From: JBBCJM01 sp037190175
GTDB lineage: Bacteria > Pseudomonadota > Alphaproteobacteria > Rhodobacterales > Rhodobacteraceae
Assembly: GCA_037190175.1 (NCBI GenBank)
Contig: JBBCJM010000169.1
Span: forward strand, 1-16,417
Direction of reading: 5' to 3'
Length of the DNA stretch: 16,417 nt
A program made the translations under genes and the position numbers. Under the pieces are notes generated by a model. The model had not been told where the DNA came from, ran no database searches, and saw only the letters and a list, made by a program, of their open reading frames with translations. Below are positions 1 through 6,961 of this stretch, in pieces; within the stretch, counting starts at the first letter, position 1; each line of letters starts with the position of its first letter.

Positions 1-50
1 CCTCGCTGCCGATTCCGCGCCCGCATCCTGGCACGGCCGGTCGGGCTTTG

Positions 51-67
51 GTATTCCAATCGTATTT
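51..67. promoter_or_regulatory. Possible GntR-type operator upstream of the DapA-family gene
   Basis: This AT-rich island in very GC-rich DNA contains the near-perfect palindrome TTGGTATTCCAA at 48-59. Positions 51-67 also fit the looser 17-bp pattern GYATRCAnnnTGTATRY (10 of 14 defined positions) that is strong at other promoters in this window. A weak -10-like TACTAT lies at 76-81. It is probably a regulatory site for the gene starting at 145, but it is one of the weakest members of the set. Confidence 0.4.
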
Positions 68-131
68 CTTTCGTGTACTATCCCCGGAAAATCCCCGCCC
101 CTGCCGGAAAGGCGGGCGGATCCATGCAGCC

Positions 132-135
132 GGAG
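132..135 (+). promoter_or_regulatory. Ribosome binding site deciding the DapA-family start
   Basis: GGAG lies 9 nt before the ATG at 145, a standard distance. The in-frame ATG at 124 and the further upstream frame have no comparable site, so 145 is preferred. The protein then begins MSLITTE and reaches the first conserved strand (VFVISVTPF) at the distance usual for DapA-family proteins. Confidence 0.55.
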
Positions 136-144
136 AAAGAACCG

Positions 145-1074
145 ATGTCGCTGATCACCACGGAGACCAGGGGGGTCTTCGTCATTTCCGTCACCCCCTT
201 CCACGACGACGGCTCGCTGGATTTCGACAGCCTCGACCGGGTGACCGACTTCTATTTCCAGGCCGGGGCGGACGGGCTGACCATCCTGGGCATGATGGGC
301 GAGGCGCCGAAGCTGACGCAGGCCGAATCGCGCGAGGTGATCCGCCGGGTCACCGTCCGGGCCGGCGACCGGCCGGTGGTGGTGGGGGTCTCGGCCCCCG
401 GGCTGGCGGCGATCGAGGAACTGACCGCCGCGGCGATGGACATGGGGGCCGCCGGGGTGATGGTGGCGCCGCCCTCCACGCTGGACACCAACGAGAGCAT
501 CGAGGGCTATTTCGCCCAGGTCACCGCCCGGCTGGGGCCCGAGGTGCCGGTGGTGCTGCAGGACTTTCCGCTGTCGACCAGGGTGGCGATCTCCACCCCC
601 TGCCTGGGCCGGATCGTGGAGGCCAACCCCTCCATCGTCATGCTGAAGCACGAGGACTGGCCGGGGCTGGCCAAGATTTCCGACCTGCGCAAGGCCGAGG
701 CGGCCGGGCGGCGGCGGCTGTCGATCCTTTGCGGCAACGGCGGGATCTTCCTGACCGAGGAGATGGAGCGCGGGGCGGACGGGGCGATGACCGGCTTCGG
801 CTATCCCGAGATGATGGTCGCGGTCTGCGACCTGATGGCGAAGGGCGAGGGCGAACGGGCCCGCGACATCTTCGACGCCTATCTGCCGCTGGTGCGCTAT
901 GAACAGCAGCCGGGCGTGGGGCTGGCGGTGCGCAAGCATGTGCTGGCCGCCCGCGGCGCCATCGCCAGCGCGAAGATCCGCGCGCCGGGCGCGCCCTTGG
1001 CCCCCGCCGCGGTGGCCGAGGTCGAGACGATCATCCGCCGCCAGGCCCGGCGGCTGGCCGAGCTGGGCGCCTGA
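145..1074 (+). CDS. DapA-family (dihydrodipicolinate synthase/NAL-like) aldolase or lyase, atypical active site
   Basis: A 309-residue protein of the DapA/N-acetylneuraminate lyase TIM-barrel superfamily, which forms a Schiff base between a lysine and a keto acid. Family features are the N-terminal VFVISVTPF strand, the phosphate/carboxylate loop at LGMMGE (48-53), the Schiff-base lysine K168 in VMLKHED and the Gly-rich GNGGIF strand. True dihydrodipicolinate synthases have Thr-Thr in the loop (TTGE) and a Tyr in YNVP. Here these are M50-M51 and Q139 (QDFP), and the second Tyr-Tyr pair is also absent around APPSTLD. It is therefore unlikely to make lysine precursors, and a catabolic aldol cleavage or dehydration is more likely (inference). 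Its 3' end overlaps the convergent MFS gene by 44 bp. The start at 145 is supported by GGAG at 132-135. Family assignment is secure; the reaction is unknown. Confidence 0.88.
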   Translation: MSLITTETRGVFVISVTPFHDDGSLDFDSLDRVTDFYFQAGADGLTILGMMGEAPKLTQAESREVIRRVTVRAGDRPVVVGVSAPGLAAIEELTAAAMDMGAAGVMVAPPSTLDTNESIEGYFAQVTARLGPEVPVVLQDFPLSTRVAISTPCLGRIVEANPSIVMLKHEDWPGLAKISDLRKAEAAGRRRLSILCGNGGIFLTEEMERGADGAMTGFGYPEMMVAVCDLMAKGEGERARDIFDAYLPLVRYEQQPGVGLAVRKHVLAARGAIASAKIRAPGAPLAPAAVAEVETIIRRQARRLAELGA

Positions 1075-2464
1075 CCGCATAGCCCACCAGCGGGTGGTCG
1101 GCCATGGCGAGGCCGGCCATCAGGCAGATTGCCATCAGCACCGCCGCCGGCGCCGCCAGCAGCCAGACCGGCCAGCCGCCGGCGGTGCCCGCCAGCCCCG
1201 CCCCCACCGCCACGATCCCGGTGGCCGAGGCGCCGATCGTGCCGCCCATCGCCCGCATGAAGGCCAGCACCCCGATGGCCGCGCCCATGTTCTGCCCGTC
1301 GCGCGCGGCGTTCTGGGTGGCCAGCGTGAAGTTCGGGTACATCATCCCCCAGCAGGCGCCCAGCAGCCCGGCCGCCGCCACCTGCACCCCCAGCGGCGCC
1401 TGCATCGCCATCCCCGCCATCAGCCCCAGCGCGCAGACCACGCCCGCGCCGGCGCCCGCCCGGACGATCGGGCGGTAGTGCGGATGGCGCAGCAGGATCC
1501 GCGGCGGGACATAGGCCGCGACCACGATGCCGGCCAGCATCCCCATCAGCGCCCGCCCGGTCTCGGCCGCGGTCAGGTCGAAGGCGTGCTGCCAGTAGAG
1601 CGGCAGCCAGACCGCCAGCCCGATGTTCGCGCCCTGCGTGCACATCAGCCCCAGCGCGTTCAGCGCAATGGTGGGCTCGGTCATCACCTTCACCGGCACC
1701 AGCGGGTCGGGCGCCCGCGCCATGCGGCGGACGAACAGCGGGAAAAGCCCCATCCCCGCCAGCAGCAGCACCCAGCCCGAGGCCGCGCCCGCGCTGGTCA
1801 GCCGGTCCACGCCCAGCAGCGTCGCGGCGATGGCACCGGCCAGCAGCGCCGCGCCCAAGGCGTCCACCCGCCGCTGGCGCCGGCCGGCCCCGGTGGCGCC
1901 GCCCGCCAGCACCCCCAGCGCGATCAGCAGCCCCAGCGGCAGGTTCAGCCAGAACACCGCGGTCCAGTCCAGCCGGTCGATCAGGATGCCGCCGGCCAGC
2001 GGGCCCAGCGCGCTGGCCGCGGCGAAGATGGTGGAGATCCAGGCCGAAAAGGTCGCCCGCCGCGCCATCGGCACCAGATCCCCGATGATGACGAAGGGCA
2101 GCGCGCTCAGCCCCCCGGCGCCGGCCCCCTGCACCGCCCGGCCCGCGACCAGCGCCGGCAGCCCCGGCGCGGTGGCGGCGATCACCGAGCCCAGCACGAA
2201 GAGGCCCAGCGAGATCATCAGCGCCGGGCGCCGGCCGATCACGTCGGCCAGCGCGCTCAGGATCGGCGCGCCGGCGGTGGCGGTGACCAGATAGGCCGTG
2301 GCCACCCAGGGCAAGAGCGGCCCGCCGCCCAGGTCGGCCGCGATCCCGCCCATGGCCGGGCCTAGCACGGTCTGTTCCAGCGCGGCCAGGAACAGCCCCA
2401 TCATCCCCGCCGCCAGCAGCAGCGGCGCGCCGGCCGGCAGCGCGGTGACCTTCGCCTTGTCCAT
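1031..2464 (-). CDS. DHA2-type (EmrB/QacA-like) MFS transporter
   Basis: A 477-residue, strongly hydrophobic inner-membrane protein with the length and layout of the 14-helix DHA2 branch of the major facilitator superfamily, proton-driven antiporters that mostly export small organic compounds. The first helix carries LEQTVLGPAMGGIAADL. Motif A (LADVIGRRPAL, residues 72-82) is in loop 2-3, GRAVQGAGAGG (108-118) is motif B, and GPLAGGILID followed by the WLNLPLG signature (154-178) is the motif C region. The start at 2464 is an ATG preceded by a purine-rich GGGGGGAAGG stretch; an upstream TTG at 2506 is rejected. It diverges from the nitrilase-SDR operon across the 2465-2582 promoter region, so shared control is plausible. 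It may move the pathway substrate or export an intermediate; direction and cargo cannot be told. Its last codons lie inside the end of the convergent DapA-family gene. Confidence 0.88.
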   Translation of the reverse strand: MDKAKVTALPAGAPLLLAAGMMGLFLAALEQTVLGPAMGGIAADLGGGPLLPWVATAYLVTATAGAPILSALADVIGRRPALMISLGLFVLGSVIAATAPGLPALVAGRAVQGAGAGGLSALPFVIIGDLVPMARRATFSAWISTIFAAASALGPLAGGILIDRLDWTAVFWLNLPLGLLIALGVLAGGATGAGRRQRRVDALGAALLAGAIAATLLGVDRLTSAGAASGWVLLLAGMGLFPLFVRRMARAPDPLVPVKVMTEPTIALNALGLMCTQGANIGLAVWLPLYWQHAFDLTAAETGRALMGMLAGIVVAAYVPPRILLRHPHYRPIVRAGAGAGVVCALGLMAGMAMQAPLGVQVAAAGLLGACWGMMYPNFTLATQNAARDGQNMGAAIGVLAFMRAMGGTIGASATGIVAVGAGLAGTAGGWPVWLLAAPAAVLMAICLMAGLAMADHPLVGYAVRRPARPAAGPGGG

Positions 2465-2486
2465 GGCCTTCCCCCCGGGGCGCGGC

Positions 2487-2516
2487 TTGACCGCAGATGT
2501 GTTCAATTGGTATACT
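2487..2516 (+). promoter_or_regulatory. Sigma70-type promoter for the nitrilase-SDR operon
   Basis: TTGACC at 2487-2492 (-35) and TATACT at 2511-2516 (-10), separated by 18 nt, are close to the bacterial housekeeping consensus and lie 67 nt before the ATG at 2583. The -10 box is inside the palindrome-like site described next, so a bound repressor would block polymerase. Confidence 0.6.
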
Positions 2517-2528
2517 ATCGAAATACCA
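2507..2528. promoter_or_regulatory. Operator-like inverted repeat between MFS and nitrilase genes
   Basis: TTGGTATACTAT at 2507-2518 has a perfect GTATAC core (2510-2515). A second symmetry, GGTAT (2509-2513) with ATACC (2523-2527), is centred on 2518. It overlaps the -10 box and resembles the TGGTATACCA site at 8072-8081. It is positioned to control both divergent genes. Confidence 0.5.
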
Positions 2529-2582
2529 TCGCAAGCCCCCTTGGCCCGGCCAGCGGGACGCCCAACTCAGCCGGAGATCCGC

Positions 2583-3611
2583 ATGACCATCCCCCCCTGG
2601 CGCGCCACCTGCCTCCAGTTCGAAAGCAAGCTCGCCGCGCCGGCCCAGGGCCGGGACGCGGCGTGGGAGGTCATCCGCGGCAACATCGCCGTAGGGGTCG
2701 CCGCGGTGCGCGCGGCCTGCGCCTCGGCCGAACCGCCCCGGCTGGTGGTGATGCCCGAGTTCGTCTTTACCGGCCCGCCGCGCACCACCCCGGTCGCCGA
2801 CTGGATCGAACGCGCCTGCGCCCCCATCCCCGGGCCGATCACCGAGGTCTTCGCGGATCTGGCCCGCGAATACGGCATCTACATCGCCGGCAACCATTTC
2901 GAGGTCGATCCCCGCTGGCCCGACCGCTATTTCAACTCCTCCTTCCTGCTGGACCCGAAGGGCGAGGTGATCCTGCGCTATCGCCGGATCAACACCGCCA
3001 GCTGGACCTCGCCGCACGACATCCTGGACGAATACCTTGCCGCCTATGGCGACGAGGGGATCTTCCCGGTGGCCGACACCGAACTCGGCCGGCTGGCGAT
3101 CTTTCCCTGCGGCGAGGTCTCGGTGCCCGAGATCGCGCGGATGTTCGCCCTGCGCGGGGCCGAGGTGCTCCTGCATCCGAACAACGAGCCGATGCAGCCC
3201 GGGCCGGACGGGATCGCGCTGTCGGATGCGGCCAAGCTGTGCCGGGCGGCGGAGAACATGTGCTACTTGATCTCGGCCAATGTGGCGGGCACCGCGGGGT
3301 TCTCGGACACGCTGCAGGGCGGGCATTCGCAGATCGTGGACTTCCGCGGCCAGCGGGTGGCCTTCCGGCAGGAGGCGGGGGCCGGCAGCTGCTCGGCCCT
3401 GATCGACATCGGCGCCCTGCAGGCGGCGCGGGCCGACACGGGCATGGGCAACGGCCTGATGCGCACGAGGCTGGAGATGTACCGCGACGCCTATGCCGGC
3501 ACGGTCTATCCGGCCAACGGATTGCCCCGGGCGGTGCAGGGCATGGCCGACTTCGCGCCCCTGCACGAGGCGGCGCTGGGCAACATGCGCCGGCAGGGCA
3601 TCCTGCGCTGA
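2583..3611 (+). CDS. Nitrilase-superfamily (carbon-nitrogen hydrolase) amidohydrolase, paralogue 1, with Lys-to-Arg change
   Basis: A 342-residue cytoplasmic enzyme of the nitrilase/aliphatic-amidase superfamily, which hydrolyses C-N bonds of amides, N-carbamoyl compounds or nitriles with a Glu-Lys-Cys triad. E59 in VVMPEF and C176 in FPCGEVSVPEIAR fit the Glu and Cys. At the Lys position, which is YRK in aliphatic amidases, this protein reads YRR, giving R135. It aligns without gaps over about the first 150 residues with the second paralogue at 6959-8032, which shares E59, R135 and C176. GGAG at 2573-2576 lies 6 nt before the ATG. The SDR gene follows after 19 bp, so the two form an operon driven from 2487-2516. 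Likely roles are amide or ureide hydrolysis in the pathway. The substrate is unknown, and the family names N-carbamoylase or amidase should not be taken as function. Confidence 0.87.
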   Translation: MTIPPWRATCLQFESKLAAPAQGRDAAWEVIRGNIAVGVAAVRAACASAEPPRLVVMPEFVFTGPPRTTPVADWIERACAPIPGPITEVFADLAREYGIYIAGNHFEVDPRWPDRYFNSSFLLDPKGEVILRYRRINTASWTSPHDILDEYLAAYGDEGIFPVADTELGRLAIFPCGEVSVPEIARMFALRGAEVLLHPNNEPMQPGPDGIALSDAAKLCRAAENMCYLISANVAGTAGFSDTLQGGHSQIVDFRGQRVAFRQEAGAGSCSALIDIGALQAARADTGMGNGLMRTRLEMYRDAYAGTVYPANGLPRAVQGMADFAPLHEAALGNMRRQGILR

Positions 3612-3630
3612 ACACCGGGGAGATATCGGG

Positions 3631-4419
3631 ATGGATCTGCAACTGACCGGGCGCCATGCCCTGGTGCTGGGCGCGACCGGCGGGCTGGGCCGCGCGGTGG
3701 CCACGGCGCTCTTGGCCGAGGGGGCCAGCGTGACGCTGGCCGGGCGCAGCGAAGGGCGGCTGGAGGCGGTGCTGGCCGAACTGGGCGAGGCCGAGTGGGC
3801 GCGGGCCGATACCGTGGCGGTGGACCTTGCCGACCCTGGCGCGGCGGCGGCGCTGGCCGCGGGCGGGCGGCGGCGGACGGGGACGGTCGACATCCTGGTC
3901 AACAACTCCGGCGGCCCGCCGGCCGGCCCGCCCTCCGCCGTCGATCCCGCGGCGATGCAGGAGCACTATGCCCGCATGGTCACGCCGCTGGTCGCGCTGA
4001 CGCTGGAGGTCCTGCCGGCGATGCGGGCGCAGGGCTGGGGGCGGATCCTCACCATCGCCTCCTCGGGCGTGGTGCAGCCGATCCCGCACCTACCGGTGTC
4101 GAACGCGCTGCGGTCCTCGCTGGTCGGCTTCATGAAGACGCTGGCGGGCGAGGTGGCCGGCGACGGGGTGACGGTGAACGTCCTGGCCCCCGGCCGCATC
4201 GCCACCGACCGGGTGCAGAGCCTGGACACCGCGGCGGCCGAGCGCGGCGGCCAGTCGCTGGACCAGGTGCAGCGCGCCTCGGCCGCCACCATCCCCGCCG
4301 GCCGCTATGGCGACCCGGCGGAGTTCGGCGCGGTGGCGGCGTTTCTGGCAGGAGGGCCGGCCAGCTACGTCACCGGCAGCACGATCCGCATCGACGGGGG
4401 GATGATCCGGGGGGTCTAG
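3631..4419 (+). CDS. Short-chain dehydrogenase/reductase-like protein lacking the YxxxK motif
   Basis: A 262-residue Rossmann-fold SDR. The nucleotide motif GATGGLG is at residues 14-20, NNSGG (91-95) replaces the usual NNAG, the Ser region is TIASSG (141-146), and the C-terminal ASYVTGSTIRIDGG stretch is typical of FabG-like members. The catalytic Tyr-x3-Lys is replaced: aligned on the following LVGF helix, the positions read S157 and R161 (SNALR). This matches a recognised FabG-like subgroup with an incomplete tetrad. It may oxidise or reduce a pathway alcohol or ketone in an unusual way, or have a non-redox role (inference). GGGGAG at 3617-3622 is a good ribosome site for the ATG. It is second in the operon with the upstream nitrilase-family gene and ends before the large bidirectional terminator. 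Confidence 0.85.
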   Translation: MDLQLTGRHALVLGATGGLGRAVATALLAEGASVTLAGRSEGRLEAVLAELGEAEWARADTVAVDLADPGAAAALAAGGRRRTGTVDILVNNSGGPPAGPPSAVDPAAMQEHYARMVTPLVALTLEVLPAMRAQGWGRILTIASSGVVQPIPHLPVSNALRSSLVGFMKTLAGEVAGDGVTVNVLAPGRIATDRVQSLDTAAAERGGQSLDQVQRASAATIPAGRYGDPAEFGAVAAFLAGGPASYVTGSTIRIDGGMIRGV

Positions 4420-4450
4420 CAGGGCCCTCACGCAACCGTCTGGTCTGGTG

Positions 4451-4590
4451 GACAGCGCCGGGGGCTTCGCGCCCCCCGGACCCCCCGCGGGATATTTGGA
4501 CAGAGAGGATGGAACAATTTGATTCAAATGCCCTTCTTCTGTCCCCAATATCCTGCGGGGGTCCGGGGGTGCAAAACCCCCGGCGCTGTC
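4451..4590. terminator. 140-bp palindromic bidirectional terminator repeat
   Basis: Two inverted copies of one repeat meet tail to tail between the convergent SDR and reductase genes. The outermost 14 bases, GACAGCGCCGGGGG (4451-4464), are exactly complementary to 4577-4590. Each copy carries a GC hairpin: about 4458-4479, and a perfect 8-bp stem CCGGGGGT/ACCCCCGG at 4563-4570 and 4576-4583. A GGATATTTGGACAGAG-like tail follows, and a 13-bp palindrome ATTTGATTCAAAT lies at the centre (4517-4529). A third copy closes the window. The rest of the 4420-4628 gap holds no gene. Confidence 0.75.
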
Positions 4591-4628
4591 AACTGGCACA
4601 GGCGGTTCCGTGAAGTCCGACCCCCGCT

Positions 4629-5618
4629 TCAGATGTCCAGCACCAGCCGGTCGGACTTCGCCCCCGAGCAGCAGATCATGATCAGCTTGCCCGAGGCCCG
4701 CTCGCGGTCGGAGAGCACCTTGTCCTTGTGGTCGGGGATGCCTTCCAGCAGCCGGGTCTCGCAGGAGCCGCAGACGCCTTCCTGGCAGGAATGCGCCACG
4801 CGGATGCCGTTCTCCATCAGCACCGACAGGATGGTGCGGCCGGCGGGGATCTGCAGTTCCACCCCCTTGCGCTTCAGCACCACGGTGAAGGCGGTGGCGC
4901 CGGCCTCGAAGGTATTGGTGAAATGCTCGACATGCACCCGTTCGGGCGGCAAGCCGGCGGTGGCGGCGGTGAAGGCGTCGATCATCGGGGTGGGGCCGCA
5001 GCAGTAGAGATGCGCGCCGTCCGGGGCGGCCTGCACGCGCGAGGCGATGTCGATCACCCCGCCGGCCACCCGGTCGTCGTGCAGGTGGAGCTCCCCGCCG
5101 GGCAGCGCCTGCAGCTCGGGCAGATAGGCCGCCAGGGCGCGCTCGCGCACCGCATAGTGCAGGGTCCAGCGCGCGCGCCGGGCGGAGAGGGCGCGGACCA
5201 TCGACAGGATGGGGGTGATCCCGATCCCGCCGGCGAAGAACACGCTGTGATCCGCCTCGGCCAGCGGGAAGGTGTTCACCGGGGCCGAGACCGCCAGCAT
5301 GTCGCCCACCCGCAGGCTGTCGCAGACATGGGCCGAGCCGCCGCGGCTGGCCGCATCGCGGTTCACCCCCAGCAGGTAGCGCCGGTCGTCGCCCGGCCCG
5401 TTCACCAGCGAATAGCTGCGCGAGAGCCCGCCCGGCAGCGCCAGATCCACATGCGCCCCGGGCGAGGGCGCCGGCAGGGCGCCGCCGTCGGGAGCGGTCA
5501 GTTCGATCTCGCGGATCGTGGGCGCCAGCCAGCGGATCGCGGTGACGCGCAGGTCGGGCATCGCGGCGGCGGGGACCGGCGCGGGGGCGCCGGTCCCGGG
5601 GTCGACATGCATGGTCAT
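4629..5618 (-). CDS. Rieske oxygenase reductase (phthalate dioxygenase reductase/VanB family)
   Basis: A 329-residue iron-sulphur flavoprotein that passes electrons from NAD(P)H through FMN to a 2Fe-2S centre and on to the partner oxygenase. In order it has an FMN-binding barrel with RSYS (67-70), a pyridine-nucleotide domain with AGGIGITP (129-136) and CCGPTPM (206-212), and a C-terminal plant-type ferredoxin domain with C278-x4-C283-x2-C286-x29-C316. This FMN-NAD-ferredoxin order is that of the phthalate dioxygenase reductase/VanB class. Its ATG (5618-5616) overlaps the TGA (5617-5615) of the Rieske gene as ATGA, indicating translational coupling and 1:1 partnership. No strong separate ribosome site is seen. 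It is last in the leftward operon, 38 bp before the palindromic terminator. Confidence 0.93.
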   Translation of the reverse strand: MTMHVDPGTGAPAPVPAAAMPDLRVTAIRWLAPTIREIELTAPDGGALPAPSPGAHVDLALPGGLSRSYSLVNGPGDDRRYLLGVNRDAASRGGSAHVCDSLRVGDMLAVSAPVNTFPLAEADHSVFFAGGIGITPILSMVRALSARRARWTLHYAVRERALAAYLPELQALPGGELHLHDDRVAGGVIDIASRVQAAPDGAHLYCCGPTPMIDAFTAATAGLPPERVHVEHFTNTFEAGATAFTVVLKRKGVELQIPAGRTILSVLMENGIRVAHSCQEGVCGSCETRLLEGIPDHKDKVLSDRERASGKLIMICCSGAKSDRLVLDI

Positions 5619-6949
5619 TCGGCCGCCGAGAGCTTGGGCCGGTAGCCCTTCACCGCCGCCATGTGCTCCTCGTAGCCGTCCAGCCAGTCGGTGCCCTTGG
5701 GCACCACGATGTCGCCCCCGCGGGCGTCGGCGGCATATTCGGGATGATCCACCACCGCGGGCAGCCGCTTGTGGTCGCGCCATTCCGTCGCCGCGTCCAG
5801 CATCGCCCGGCGGGTCAGGATCACCATGCGGTCCGAGGCCGCCAGATGCTCCAGCTCGCGGTCCACGATATGGCCCATCGACTCCTGGATCGCCTGGTCC
5901 TGCAGCGGGATGCCGGTGATCCCGGTATAGCTGTCGCCGTTGCGCTGCCACTCGCGGTCGATGCCGTAGTCGTTGGAGGCGTCCTTGGCCGAGCGCCAGC
6001 GGCCCTTCCAGTCGGTGGTGGTGGGCAGGTATTCCAGCGGCCGGGCCAGGCCGCTGACCGGGGTGCCGTCCTTGTAGCGCAGGCCCTTCCTGACCTCGCC
6101 GGTGGCGCGCGACAGGTCGATGTTGAAGATCATGGTCGAGGTGTCGTCGATCGGCACCCAGGCGTTCAGCGTGCGGCTGGAGGCCAGGCCGCTGCCGCCC
6201 GGATAGGTCACCCAGAACGGATAGATGTAGCAGGCGTAGCGCTGATGCTCGTGCCCCTCCTGCGCGTCGCGCTGCGCCGAATACATGGTGCCGAAGTTCG
6301 TGGTGGTCACGTTGATCTTCGGCGCCTTGTTCTTCACGGTGAAGGCTTCGGGGTCCGACAGGTCCAGCTTCTCGCCGTCGACGCCGCCCACGTGCAGGAA
6401 GCCCAGGTGCGAGGTGTCGATGTCGCCCTCCAGCGCCTGCATGTAGTTGCAGTCGCGGTGGGTCAGCGCGATGTTGCGGTCGTCGCCCTCGCCCAGGATC
6501 GGCTCCAGATGCGGCAGTTCGGGCGGGTTGTCCTGCCGTTCGCCCATGTAGGCGAAGACGATGCCGCCGGATTCCTTCACCCGGTAGGCGATGGCCGGGG
6601 TGCCTGCGGGATACTTGCTCTTGTCCTCGAGGTTGGGCTGGTCGAGGCACTTGCCCGTCACGTCGAACTTCCAGCCGTGATAGGCGCAGCGGATCCCGCC
6701 CAGCTCGTTGCGGCCGAAGAACAGGCTGGCGCAGCGGTGCGGGCAGCGGTGGTCGAAGACGCCCACCCGCCCCTCGGTATCGCGGAAGCCGATCAGCTTC
6801 TCGCCCAGGATCATCAGCCGCACGGGATCGCCGTCGGCCTTGAGTTCGGAGGACAGGCAGACGGGGATCCAGAACTGGCGGAAGAAGTCGCCCATCAGGG
6901 TGCCCCGGCCGACGCGGCAGAGTTGCTGGTTCTCTTCGGCTGTGATCAT
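5615..6949 (-). CDS. Rieske non-haem iron oxygenase, phthalate 4,5-dioxygenase-like
   Basis: A 444-residue terminal oxygenase that uses electrons from the next gene's reductase to hydroxylate, dihydroxylate or N/O-dealkylate an aromatic or heterocyclic substrate. The Rieske 2Fe-2S ligands are C69-x-H71 and C88-x2-H91 (CAYHGW). The mononuclear iron site is in EGDIDTSHLGFLH: bridging D178 with ligands H181 and H186, and D351 (QDQAIQESMG) as candidate third ligand. Length, the N-terminal MGDFFRQFWIPV segment and the QESMG...DR..EHL segment place it near phthalate 4,5-dioxygenase rather than the shorter VanA group. AGGAG (6956-6960) overlaps the stop codon of the upstream nitrilase-family gene, so translation is coupled. 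The substrate is unknown. The setting among hydantoinase, racemase and xanthine-dehydrogenase-like genes suggests an N-heterocycle rather than phthalate (inference). Confidence 0.92.
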   Translation of the reverse strand: MITAEENQQLCRVGRGTLMGDFFRQFWIPVCLSSELKADGDPVRLMILGEKLIGFRDTEGRVGVFDHRCPHRCASLFFGRNELGGIRCAYHGWKFDVTGKCLDQPNLEDKSKYPAGTPAIAYRVKESGGIVFAYMGERQDNPPELPHLEPILGEGDDRNIALTHRDCNYMQALEGDIDTSHLGFLHVGGVDGEKLDLSDPEAFTVKNKAPKINVTTTNFGTMYSAQRDAQEGHEHQRYACYIYPFWVTYPGGSGLASSRTLNAWVPIDDTSTMIFNIDLSRATGEVRKGLRYKDGTPVSGLARPLEYLPTTTDWKGRWRSAKDASNDYGIDREWQRNGDSYTGITGIPLQDQAIQESMGHIVDRELEHLAASDRMVILTRRAMLDAATEWRDHKRLPAVVDHPEYAADARGGDIVVPKGTDWLDGYEEHMAAVKGYRPKLSAAE

Positions 6950-6955
6950 GGCTTG

Positions 6956-6961
6956 CTCCTA
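6956..6961 (-). promoter_or_regulatory. Ribosome binding site overlapping the upstream stop codon
   Basis: On the minus strand TAG (6961-6959), the stop of the nitrilase-family gene, overlaps AGGAG (6960-6956), which lies 6 nt before the Rieske ATG at 6949. This geometry favours re-initiation and tight co-expression of hydrolase and oxygenase. Confidence 0.6.

Noticed and set aside
145..1074. Calling the first gene dapA (lysine biosynthesis)
   Set aside because: The TTGE loop and the YNVP tyrosine needed for dihydrodipicolinate synthase are missing.
897..3905. Very long open frame on the minus strand (about 1000 codons) and similar long frames elsewhere, such as 12337-15003 minus and 5663-8164 plus
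   Set aside because: They lie in other frames of clear genes, have low-complexity Ala/Gly/Arg/Pro/His composition and no domain signature. Such frames are expected in very GC-rich coding DNA.
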